In this document: positions 1 through 5,663 of the stretch, piece by piece | How the letters are laid out: the number at the start of each line of letters is the position of its first letter | How positions within the stretch are numbered: the first letter of the stretch is position 1 | Assembly: GCA_001797905.1 (NCBI GenBank) | Contig: MGQS01000121.1 | Location: 13,722 to 20,091 of the forward strand | Reading direction: 5' to 3' | Length of the DNA stretch: 6,370 nucleotides | From: Deltaproteobacteria bacterium RBG_16_54_11 | Lineage (GTDB): Bacteria; Desulfobacterota; B13-G15; RBG-16-54-18 | Notes under the pieces: model-generated | Told to the model about the DNA's origin: nothing | Databases searched by the model: none | Seen by the model: the letters and a program-made list of their open reading frames with translations, nothing else | Translations under genes and position numbers: made by a program

Positions 1-312
1 TTTACCGCCTGTATTATCACGGTTTTGTTAACGATATCTCTGGTCTATGGGGCAGAGCCGATTGTCTCCGGCATTACCAAGAGCTTTGAGGCGAAGGCCG
101 GAAGATTGGTCATACAGACGACAACCGGGGGTACCGCTACCTTCTCCGTTCCTCAGACGGTAAAGGTCTATATCAGGGTTCAGGGGAGGGATATTGCGGT
201 TTCCAGTTCCTGGAAGGTCTTACAGGACAACCTGATAAAAGGCACCAAGATTCAGATACTTTCGTATGGGGGTGTGCCGGATACGATCTGGATCGTGGAG
301 GTGCCGCGATGA
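1..312 (+). CDS. Small secreted beta-rich protein, 5'-truncated, upstream of pilY1
   Basis: The reading frame is open from the first base, so the true start lies to the left; a TTG at 25 is only an internal alternative. The visible 103 residues begin with the hydrophobic core of a signal peptide (IITVLLTISLV) and a plausible signal peptidase I site after YGA, giving a mature protein starting near AEPIVSG. The mature part, about 84 residues, has alternating polar and hydrophobic residues typical of a small beta barrel: 'VSGITKSFEAKAGRLVI', 'TATFSVPQTVKVYI', 'LIKGTKIQILSY'. The pattern of a GxV-type opening strand, a 'GRLVIQT' strand, a 'FSV..TVKV' strand and a closing 'G.K..I' strand resembles DUF5666-like periplasmic barrels, but this is pattern recognition, not a search. 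The stop codon overlaps the pilY1 ATG as ATGA, so the two genes are in one operon and probably translationally coupled. Function unknown; a role in PilY1 export or folding would be a guess. Confidence 0.75.
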   Translation, partial: FTACIITVLLTISLVYGAEPIVSGITKSFEAKAGRLVIQTTTGGTATFSVPQTVKVYIRVQGRDIAVSSSWKVLQDNLIKGTKIQILSYGGVPDTIWIVEVPR

Positions 313-3300
313 AACGGATTGCCTATATTTATATTGTTGTGATGATCGTTACCTGTATCGCAGGGTTGCCCCAGAGAGGATATACCGCTCCGCCGAGCGG
401 ACCGCAGATGACAACCTATTGCGCCACGCCCCCCTTCTTGGTGCAGGCAGTCCCGCCGAATATTATGCTCGTCCTCGATATGTCGGGGAGTATGCAGTTT
501 CCGGCTCATGGGCCTGAAGCCTTCGGGTACTACAGCAATGAAGTCGCTCAATGCGGATCAATGAGCGCCGGTTATGACGGCACCAAGGAATATTACGGCT
601 ACTTTAAGACCGACAAATTTTATCAGTATAGCAGCAATAAATTTATCGAAAACGGCGATTGCACCGAGGCGCAATGGAATATACCCGGCGTCTGGGATAG
701 CACCCATATCCCCGGCAATCTCCTGAATTGGGCCACCATGTCGCGGTTGGATGTCATGAGAAAGGTCTTAATCGGCGGCAAGTCTGTAAGCCACATCTCG
801 AATGCGCATACGCTGTTAAGCGAGGGTGGAACGTGGGACTACACCGATAGCACGTTACACTGCAAGTTTTACGTATCCGGCGGCACCAACCAGGAACACA
901 CAGTTAAGATCACCAATGATTCCGTCGGGACGTGCCCGGTTAATACTGCCAGTTCATACTATAATGTAAAGGTGGATGTACCTGAGGCAGAGAGGATAGG
1001 GGTGGTACAGGAGATCGGCGACCGCGACTTAGACGGCACATGGGATACCGGCGCGGCCCGTTTCGGCATCATGACCTATCGCGATGACAGCGCAAATAAT
1101 ATCGGACGTATCATAGCCGGTGTTGACTCGACCATGGAAAGCTTTCTCAATGATTTGCAGACTGATAAACCGTATTGGGGCACTCCCACGGGTGAGGCCA
1201 TCATTAATGCCCTGGATTATTACAAGCATACAAAGTCTGCGGGTACGTATGCAGCGAACACTGCCTATATGACCAGTTCTAAAGACCCCTGGCAGGCAGA
1301 GTGCCAGCAGAGCTTTATCCTCCTCGTATCTGACGGTGAGTGGAATGGAGCGATTGATCCGGTGGTACCTGCCAGGCAGGGACAGATAGGGACCTTTGAC
1401 AGCAGTAACTATGACTTGAGGACAGATTTTTCCGGCACGCAGGTGGTAACAACCTATACAATCTATGCCTTTTCCGATTCTGCTGCAGGACGCAATGCCT
1501 TGCAGCAGACTGCCATCTATGGCGGCTTTACCGATAAAGACAGCAATTATTGGCCCTATCCCTATACCGACTATCCGACTGACAGCAGAACCACCACGTT
1601 GCCGAACTCAAGCTGCGACCCTTCCGGAACGTGGAATGAAACCTGCCGGGAATGGGATGACAGCCAGGATGGGATTCCTGACAACTACTACGAGGCAACA
1701 GAGGGAAATACCCTGCGAGATAAGCTCACCGAGGCGATCTTTGATATGATGCGCCGGGCCTCTTCCGGTACCTCGGTCTCGGTCCTTTCCACCTCTGCCG
1801 AGGGAGAAGGCTCCTTATTCCAGGCATATTTTAACTACAAGGTTGAAGATGGGATGCGGACAATCAATTGGGTCGGGTATCTCAACGGCCTGTGGATCGA
1901 TCAATACGGCAATATCCGGGAGGATACGGTGCAAGACCAGGCACTGGTCCTTACCGAAGACCATATGATCGAGTTCTTTGTGGACACCGATGGCGCCACG
2001 AAAGTCAGGAGGTATCATGATATTAACGGCAACAGCATGAAAGATACCGGTGAATATGTAGACACGATCGTCATAGGCGATCTTTCCCCGATTTGGGAGG
2101 GAGGTAAAAAGCTTGCCCTGCGAGATGACACGAGCACACCGCGCACGATCTTTGCCTGGGTCGATGCAGACAATGACGGTGTGGTCGACTCCGGTGAGTA
2201 TGCATCGAATAAGTTTGTCGACACCAGTTCCGCAGCAACGACGTTGAAACCATATCTTAACGGCGCCAGCGACACCGAGGCCCAAAACATCATTAAATTT
2301 ATTCGCGGCAGGTACGTTTCCACCATGCGTGAGCGGCGGCTCACCATCGACAGCCAGGCTGACCAGATCTGGAAACTCGGCGACATCACCTATTCGACCC
2401 CCGTTTCCGTGGCTGCGCCTATGATGAAATACCATATCACGTATGGCGACACTACCTATCAAGCTTTTTATACCCAGTACAAAAACAGGAGGGTCGTCGT
2501 CTATGCCGGCGCCAACGACGGTATGCTCCATGCCTTTAATAGCGGTTTTTATCATGAGGGGGATGATACGAGCACGACCAGCAAGACAGAGCGCGGCTGG
2601 TATTCCGATCCCATCGACAGCAAGACCAACAACGCCGATATCGGCAAGGAGCTCTGGGCCTATATCCCCTATAACCTCCTGCCGCATCTGAAATGGCTGA
2701 CTGCTTCCAATTACTGTCATGTCTATTACGTGGACTTAAAACCAAAGATTTTTGACGCGCGCATCTTTACCCCGGACAGCACCCATCCCTACGGTTGGGG
2801 AACGGTGCTTGTCGGCGGCATGCGGCTCGGCGGCGGCAAGCTGTCGTTGACCAAGGACTTCACCGGCTCCGGCAACCAGACGCGCGTCTTCCGCTCGGCC
2901 TACTTTGCGCTCGACATTACCGACCCTCTGAACCCCGTGCTCCTCTGGGAATTTTGGGACAAGGGTGATACGACCAATACCAATCTCGGATATACGACCA
3001 CCTATCCCGCGGTGGTGCGCACCGGCCCCCGCGATCAGGCAGGGACGTGGCATGCCATTGTCGGCTCCGGTGTCGCAACCGGCACCGGCACGACGGCTGG
3101 GGACGGCTCGACGGCGACGCGCTACGTCTATGTCCTCAATGCCAAGACCGGCGCTCTGGTGCGCAAAGTGGACATGGCTACCGTGGACACCGGCATTACT
3201 AACAAAAAGGTCTTTATGGCCGACCCCATCACCGTGGATCTCGGCGTGGATTATCAGGTGGACAAGGGATATATCGGGGCAACGTACTATAATGCCGGTT

Positions 3301-4082
3301 GGCTTGCCAAAATGTTTCGCTTTAACATCAATGAAGACACAAACCCGAATAATTGGACCTTCTCGACGCTGATGTCGGTAGATAAACCGGTGACTGCTGC
3401 CCCCACGGCTGCTGTTGATTCATATAATCGGCTTTGGGTTTATTTTGGAACCGGTCGTTATTTTAACGATGCGGACCGTAGCAACACCAGCGATCAGAGG
3501 CTCATCGGGGTCTGGGACCCAGGCACTGGCAGCGTTTCTCTTTCAACGGGACTTAATGATGTCACTAATATGCATGTCTATGAAAACGGTTATGTCTATA
3601 ACGGCACATCGTATGTTTCCACCTTTAATCAATACCTTGCGGCGAAAAGAGGCGAATACAACAGTGGGAGTAAAAATGGCTGGACCGTGACAATGACCGG
3701 TGGCGAGCGAGCACTGCACAAACCCACGGTCTTGGGCGGTATGGTCTTATTCCCCACCTTCAAGCCAACAACTGACCTCTGCGGTTATGGGGGAACAAGC
3801 TATCTCTATGGCCTCTATTATGAAACCGGCACAGCCAATGATGAGTCGGTCATCGGCACGAGCACCACGGCAAAGATCACCATTGATAGTAAAGACTATT
3901 ACGAGGTTTTAAAGAAGATTACCCTTGGTTCCGGCATGCCGACGCAGGCAGTCATTCACTCTGGTCAAGAGCGGGGGGTAATGAGTCTTATCCAGTTGGG
4001 GACCGGCGTCATAAAGCAGATATCCGTTGAACCCGCCTTCTCACCAAAAAGCCAGACGTTGTTCTGGGAGGAGAGGAGGTAA
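309..4082 (+). CDS. pilY1: PilY1-type pilus tip adhesin with vWA domain and PilC-type beta-propeller
   Basis: PilY1 sits at the type IV pilus tip with the minor pilins, promotes pilus assembly and adhesion, and in Pseudomonas acts in surface sensing. This 1257-residue protein begins with a signal peptide (about residues 1-27, ending GYTA). A vWA domain follows, with the MIDAS motif D57-x-S59-x-S61 in 'MLVLDMSGSM', a threonine in 'GTPTGEA' (292-294), and D342 in 'LLVSDGEWN'. The 'NLLNWATMSRLDVMRKVL' segment (137-154) is characteristic of PilY1. Calcium-loop-like motifs occur at 238-246 (DRDLDGTWD), 450-458, 571-582 and 619-630; the last two have canonical 12-residue EF-hand spacing. The C-terminal beta-propeller starts near 'GDITYSTPVSV' (691-701) and includes 'YAGANDGMLHAFN' (732-744), 'ELWAYIPYNLLP' (781-792), 'YFALDITDP' (865-873) and 'VYFGTGRYF' (1044-1052). 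The start is supported by GGAGG at 297-301, 7 nt before the ATG, and by the 4-bp overlap with the upstream gene. The length is normal for the family and the frame is intact. Confidence 0.95.
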   Translation: MKRIAYIYIVVMIVTCIAGLPQRGYTAPPSGPQMTTYCATPPFLVQAVPPNIMLVLDMSGSMQFPAHGPEAFGYYSNEVAQCGSMSAGYDGTKEYYGYFKTDKFYQYSSNKFIENGDCTEAQWNIPGVWDSTHIPGNLLNWATMSRLDVMRKVLIGGKSVSHISNAHTLLSEGGTWDYTDSTLHCKFYVSGGTNQEHTVKITNDSVGTCPVNTASSYYNVKVDVPEAERIGVVQEIGDRDLDGTWDTGAARFGIMTYRDDSANNIGRIIAGVDSTMESFLNDLQTDKPYWGTPTGEAIINALDYYKHTKSAGTYAANTAYMTSSKDPWQAECQQSFILLVSDGEWNGAIDPVVPARQGQIGTFDSSNYDLRTDFSGTQVVTTYTIYAFSDSAAGRNALQQTAIYGGFTDKDSNYWPYPYTDYPTDSRTTTLPNSSCDPSGTWNETCREWDDSQDGIPDNYYEATEGNTLRDKLTEAIFDMMRRASSGTSVSVLSTSAEGEGSLFQAYFNYKVEDGMRTINWVGYLNGLWIDQYGNIREDTVQDQALVLTEDHMIEFFVDTDGATKVRRYHDINGNSMKDTGEYVDTIVIGDLSPIWEGGKKLALRDDTSTPRTIFAWVDADNDGVVDSGEYASNKFVDTSSAATTLKPYLNGASDTEAQNIIKFIRGRYVSTMRERRLTIDSQADQIWKLGDITYSTPVSVAAPMMKYHITYGDTTYQAFYTQYKNRRVVVYAGANDGMLHAFNSGFYHEGDDTSTTSKTERGWYSDPIDSKTNNADIGKELWAYIPYNLLPHLKWLTASNYCHVYYVDLKPKIFDARIFTPDSTHPYGWGTVLVGGMRLGGGKLSLTKDFTGSGNQTRVFRSAYFALDITDPLNPVLLWEFWDKGDTTNTNLGYTTTYPAVVRTGPRDQAGTWHAIVGSGVATGTGTTAGDGSTATRYVYVLNAKTGALVRKVDMATVDTGITNKKVFMADPITVDLGVDYQVDKGYIGATYYNAGWLAKMFRFNINEDTNPNNWTFSTLMSVDKPVTAAPTAAVDSYNRLWVYFGTGRYFNDADRSNTSDQRLIGVWDPGTGSVSLSTGLNDVTNMHVYENGYVYNGTSYVSTFNQYLAAKRGEYNSGSKNGWTVTMTGGERALHKPTVLGGMVLFPTFKPTTDLCGYGGTSYLYGLYYETGTANDESVIGTSTTAKITIDSKDYYEVLKKITLGSGMPTQAVIHSGQERGVMSLIQLGTGVIKQISVEPAFSPKSQTLFWEERR

Positions 4083-4091
4083 TAAAGTACA

Positions 4092-4155
4092 GGGGTCTAG
4101 GATTTAATCCCGCTCCTCAATATAAATTTAATGAAACGGGATGCCGCGAGGCGGC
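4092..4155 (+). repeat. Repeat element A: octamer units plus two hairpins
   Basis: Just after the pilY1 stop lie two 8-bp units, GGGGTCTA (4092-4099) and GGATTTAA (4100-4107). An inverted repeat ATCCCG (4107-4112) / CGGGAT (4137-4142) with a 24-nt loop follows, then a compact hairpin GCCGC-GAG-GCGGC (4143-4155). The block CCCGCTCCT...ATTTA..G.AAA..CGGGAT matches a second block at about 4958-4993 inside the PilV-like gene, so this is a repeat rather than unique sequence. It lies in the 3' untranslated part of the pilY1 transcript, upstream of the terminator. No protein function is suggested. Confidence 0.6.
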
Positions 4156-4310
4156 AGGGTTCGCGTGAAAAACATCTAAAGATATTAGAAACGGCGTTAT
4201 CATTTTTTTCGAGGAGAGCAACCAGCGAGCTAAGCAAGGCGATTATCTGAGCGGTGGTAGGTTACCATATATATTCCCGTGTTGTTGTAAGGACACGGGG
4301 AAATTTTTTT
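4131..4310 (+). pseudogene. Possible decayed TetR-type helix-turn-helix remnant
   Basis: An ATG at 4131 opens a 39-codon frame (stop 4248-4250) whose product contains 'LKILETALSFFSRRATSELS'. This resembles the first helices of TetR-family DNA-binding domains (consensus of the type R..ILEAALELF...G...TS...IA). In the +1 frame immediately after this, the bases encode 'GDYLSGGRLPYIFPCCCKD', which resembles the recognition-helix end of the same domain (consensus of the type AGVSKGTLYYHFPSKE). Together they read like a frameshifted TetR N-terminus with the ligand-binding part missing. Against this, there is no Shine-Dalgarno sequence, the ATG is supplied by repeat element A, and the resemblance is short. 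Terminator and promoter signals overlap or follow the region, so it is unlikely to make a working protein. Frame comparison is by eye only. Confidence 0.27.
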
Positions 4311-4311
4311 T
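4274..4311 (+). terminator. Rho-independent terminator of the pilY1 transcript
   Basis: CCCGTGT (4276-4282) and ACACGGG (4293-4299) form a perfect 7-bp stem around a 10-nt loop. It can be extended by two T-A pairs if G4300 is bulged out. A run of eight T residues (4304-4311) follows. This is a standard intrinsic terminator on the plus strand. It sits about 190 bp after the pilY1 stop and separates that operon from the PilV-like gene, which therefore needs its own promoter. Confidence 0.8.
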
Positions 4312-4332
4312 GGCCACATTTAAGCTGGACAT

Positions 4333-4367
4333 TTTTTGTCGCTTTTCAGTTTTGAAAGAGACAAAAA
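4333..4367. promoter_or_regulatory. Inverted repeat, candidate enhancer site for an NtrC/PilR-type activator
   Basis: TTTTTGTC (4333-4340) is repeated in reverse complement as GACAAAAA (4360-4367). The inner bases CTTT-T-CA and TG-AAAG extend the symmetry, so the whole 35-bp block is close to one palindrome. Its T-tract is on the 5' side and its A-tract on the 3' side, the wrong arrangement for an intrinsic terminator. It ends 97 bp before the sigma-54 promoter at 4464, a normal distance for bacterial enhancer-binding-protein sites. The TGTC core matches the reported PilR half-site in Pseudomonas pilA regulation. A similar repeat lies before the next gene (5104-5128). Binding is inferred. Confidence 0.5.
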
Positions 4368-4427
4368 GCACACTCCGTTACGCCCCAGGTATTTCCCCAA
4401 GCAGGGTAAGAGGTAATTCTCTTTTAA

Positions 4428-4440
4428 TATCAATCTGGTA
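4428..4440 (+). promoter_or_regulatory. IHF-like site between enhancer and sigma-54 promoter
   Basis: TATCAATCTGGTA matches the IHF consensus WATCAANNNNTTR at all but one fixed position (GTA instead of TTA). It lies between the inverted repeat at 4333-4367 and the -24 element, where IHF normally bends DNA for sigma-54 activation. A comparable near-match sits at the same distance before the second sigma-54-like promoter. One such match alone would mean little. Confidence 0.35.
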
Positions 4441-4463
4441 GAACATATAAGATAGAAGATAGT

Positions 4464-4479
4464 TGGCATTTGCATTGCA
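4464..4479 (+). promoter_or_regulatory. Sigma-54 (RpoN) promoter for the PilV-like gene
   Basis: TGGCATTTGCATTGCA matches the sigma-54 consensus TGGCAC-N5-TTGCW at all positions but one, with the diagnostic GG (4465-4466) and GC (4477-4478) separated by exactly 10 bases. Transcription would start about 12 bases after the GC, near 4490, giving a very short leader of about 17 nt before the ATG at 4507. Sigma-54 control of pilin genes through PilS/PilR is well known in Pseudomonas and related systems, so the match in front of a prepilin gene is biologically coherent. Confidence 0.75.
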
Positions 4480-4506
4480 TTTAATGGGTAGAGAAGGGAT
4501 CGCGAT

Positions 4507-5097
4507 ATGAGCCAAGGGAGAATCAAAGACGACGGCAAAAGCCATAAGGCAATGAAGGGGTTGCAGGCGCAAAAAGGCATGACCCTTCTGGAAGTAGCCA
4601 TCTCCTTGTTCGTACTGGCAATCGGTCTCTTGGGGCTCGCGGGTTTACAGCTCGTGGTCTTGCAAAGCGACTCCATAGGGCATGAGGCAACCCTGGCCAC
4701 TACCTTGGCCAAGGCCAAGCTAGCCGAGCTGCAAAAGGCCACTCCTCCTGGCCAACGGGCCACCTCCGGTATTACGCAAGGTGCTGATCATTATCTTGAT
4801 CAGGCAAAGGGGGTGACCTATACAAGGGAATGGTCCGTGCAAAACAACGATATGCCGCACCAGTCCGTAATCGTCCGCGTGAGCTGGAAAGACACCTGGG
4901 CGGATCGCTGTGTAACGGTGAGCGCAGGGGGAGGGGGCCAATACTCGGAAGTTAAGTCCCGCTCCTTAAATTCAGATTTATGGAAAGCGGGATCCCCCAA
5001 AGGGGGGGATTCTAGGATTCAAGGGTATTTCACTTTGCCGCTTGAACCCTCGAACCCTTCTTTTGTATTAAAAAGGGGGGAAGAGGAGGGGGTCTAG
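4507..5097 (+). CDS. pilV: PilV-like type IV prepilin (minor pilin) with repeat-encoded C-terminus
   Basis: Minor pilins of the PilV type are processed by the prepilin peptidase PilD and help initiate type IV pilus assembly in the inner membrane. The 196-residue product has a class III leader of 24 residues ending QAQKG, cleavage G24|M25, and the mature start 'MTLLEVAISLFVLAIGLLGL' with the conserved glutamate at mature position 5. Methionine replaces the more usual phenylalanine at +1. The hydrophobic helix spans about residues 26-50. A 'YTREWSV' strand and 'SVIVRVSW' strand (about 104-126) match the PilV C-terminal pattern of YxRxW and IxVxVxW. SD-like GAGAAGG (4491-4497) lies 9 nt before the ATG. 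A start at 4552 would give a 9-residue leader but has only a weak SD. From about residue 151 on the frame runs through repeat element B, so the last 46 residues are low-complexity and probably not ancestral. It is transcribed from its own sigma-54 promoter. Confidence 0.88.
   Translation: MSQGRIKDDGKSHKAMKGLQAQKGMTLLEVAISLFVLAIGLLGLAGLQLVVLQSDSIGHEATLATTLAKAKLAELQKATPPGQRATSGITQGADHYLDQAKGVTYTREWSVQNNDMPHQSVIVRVSWKDTWADRCVTVSAGGGGQYSEVKSRSLNSDLWKAGSPKGGDSRIQGYFTLPLEPSNPSFVLKRGEEEGV
4951..5097 (+). repeat. Repeat element B, lying inside the 3' end of the PilV-like gene
   Basis: The element has three parts. First, a long-loop inverted repeat TCCCGC (4957-4962) / GCGGGA (4987-4992), homologous to element A. 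Second, a compact hairpin ATCCCCC (4992-4998)-AAA-GGGGG..AT (to 5010). Third, an inverted array of 8-bp units: GGATTCTA and GGATTCAA (5007-5022) against TTGAACCC and TCGAACCC (5042-5057), separated by a short spacer. The tail TTTTGTATTAAAAA followed by a G-rich stretch (5061-5092) is found again in reverse complement at about 5641-5674. The octamer hairpin is followed by TTCTTTT, so it may also act as a weak terminator. It supplies the last codons and the stop codon of the prepilin frame. Confidence 0.65.
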
Positions 5098-5103
5098 TGG
5101 CGA

Positions 5104-5128
5104 TTTTTGTCACTATCGCAGACAAATT
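5104..5128. promoter_or_regulatory. Second TTTTTGTC/GACAAA inverted repeat, candidate enhancer site
   Basis: TTTTTGTC (5104-5111) and GACAAATT (5121-5128) form an inverted repeat with core TTTGTC-N9-GACAAA. The half-site is identical to that of the palindrome at 4333-4367, though the spacer is shorter. It ends 108 bp before the sigma-54-like element at 5237, much like the first copy (97 bp). It follows directly after the stop codon of the PilV-like gene. The likely ligand would be an NtrC-family activator such as PilR; this is inferred from position and half-site only. Confidence 0.42.
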
Positions 5129-5199
5129 GGGGAATACACCCCATACCCCTTTAGAACAAGAGTTTTTTCTGACCGACGACAATGAAATTTTTTTAATAA

Positions 5200-5212
5200 A
5201 ATTAAACGGTTA
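5200..5212 (+). promoter_or_regulatory. IHF-like site before the second sigma-54-like promoter
   Basis: AATTAAACGGTTA differs from WATCAANNNNTTR at one fixed position (T for C). It ends 25 bp before the -24 element; the corresponding site in front of the PilV-like gene ends 24 bp before. The surrounding 5160-5236 stretch is strongly A/T-rich, which lowers the weight of a single match. Confidence 0.3.
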
Positions 5213-5236
5213 CCATTAAGGGCAAAATATAAAATT

Positions 5237-5252
5237 TGGCATCCAATATGCA
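5237..5252 (+). promoter_or_regulatory. Sigma-54-like promoter for the 87-residue gene
   Basis: TGGCATCCAATATGCA has GG (5238-5239) and GC (5250-5251) with exact N10 spacing and shares TTGGCAT with the promoter at 4464. The -12 box ATGCA departs from the TTGCA consensus at one base. Transcription would begin near 5263, leaving a leader of about 46 nt that contains AGGGAG at 5293-5298. It is weaker than the first promoter but is supported by the shared upstream arrangement. Confidence 0.55.
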
Positions 5253-5308
5253 AATTAGTATACGACGCCCATTATCACGGAAGTAAGAGGGTAGGGAGTA
5301 AGAAACAG

Positions 5309-5572
5309 ATGGCAGAGAGATATAAGGTCGTCTTTGAAGGTGCGGCAACCAAAGACTTCGGTGTGGTCGGTCAGTTGACGAAGAATCTACAGAACCAGTG
5401 CCACCTCACGACCCAAGCGGTTACCAAGATGATGCGGTTGGCCCCCCTGACGGTGAAAAACGGGGTTGAGTTGCAGGAGGCGCAGCGGTATCAGAGGGCG
5501 TTGGAGGCGATGGGCGCCAAGGTCAGGATTGAGTTGGTTGGCGAAGACGGCGATGTAACGAGCGTTCCCTAG
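5309..5572 (+). CDS. 87-residue single-domain protein resembling L7/L12 C-terminal-like modules
   Basis: AGGGAG (5293-5298) lies 10 nt before the ATG. The product starts with a 'YKVVFEGAA' strand, has a helical middle, then 'MRLAPLTVKNGVELQEAQRYQRALEAMGAKVRIELV'-type features: in pieces, 'APLTVKNGVEL', 'AQRYQRALEAMGA' and 'KVRIEL'. That pattern of a short loop with xPVxIKxGL, a helix AxxYxxALExAGA and a closing charged strand is common in small modules of deltaproteobacterial and related proteins, with an alpha/beta layout like the ribosomal L7/L12 C-terminal fold. Here the module stands alone, with no membrane segment and no signal peptide, so it should be cytoplasmic. The final residues are acidic. 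No enzymatic motif is visible and the function is not known. It is a single-gene unit with its own sigma-54-like promoter and a strong terminator, apparently co-regulated with the PilV-like gene. Confidence 0.8.
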   Translation: MAERYKVVFEGAATKDFGVVGQLTKNLQNQCHLTTQAVTKMMRLAPLTVKNGVELQEAQRYQRALEAMGAKVRIELVGEDGDVTSVP

Positions 5573-5619
5573 CTCGCTTGACATAGGAATTTTTCGTTTC
5601 CCTCCTTCTCACCCCCCCT

Positions 5620-5663
5620 GGAGGGAGCGGGGCACCCAATGCCCCCTCCCTCCCCCCTTTTTT
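5620..5663 (+). terminator. Strong rho-independent terminator after the 87-residue gene
   Basis: GGAGGGAGCGGGGCA (5620-5634) pairs with TGCCCCCTCCCTCC (5640-5653) over about 14 bp with a single bulged C and a 5-nt loop. CCCC and then six T residues (5658-5663) follow. The stem is very G/C-rich. It ends the transcript of the gene that stops at 5572. The 3' half of the stem overlaps the tail of repeat element C. On the minus strand the same stem is not followed by a T run, so it is directional. Confidence 0.8.

Noticed and set aside
1815..2720. Long 301-codon open frame on the minus strand
   Set aside because: It lies entirely within pilY1, opposite strongly supported vWA-propeller coding sequence, has no recognisable domain and is a shadow frame.
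4208..4275. Possible GEMM-type c-di-GMP riboswitch: GGTAGGTTACC near 4254-4266 in a pilus locus, followed by a terminator
   Set aside because: The conserved GEMM parts (a GCAAA..C..GAAA tetraloop region and ACGCAAAGCC) are absent, GGTA/TACC is only a 4-bp hairpin, and the terminator lies before a gene with its own sigma-54 promoter, so there is no downstream gene to control from this leader.
4333..4367. TTTTTGTC/GACAAAAA palindrome as a terminator
   Set aside because: T-tract before and A-tract after the stem is the reverse of terminator polarity, and a separate good terminator lies 22 bp upstream; a protein-binding site fits better.
4320..4763. 147-codon minus-strand frame across the prepilin promoter
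   Set aside because: It overlaps the sigma-54 promoter and the prepilin's conserved N-terminal coding region, and its product shows no family features.
5559..5576. CGAGC/GCTCG hairpin across the stop codon of the 87-residue gene
   Set aside because: It is only 5 bp and is not followed by a T run; the strong terminator at 5620-5663 explains transcript ending.
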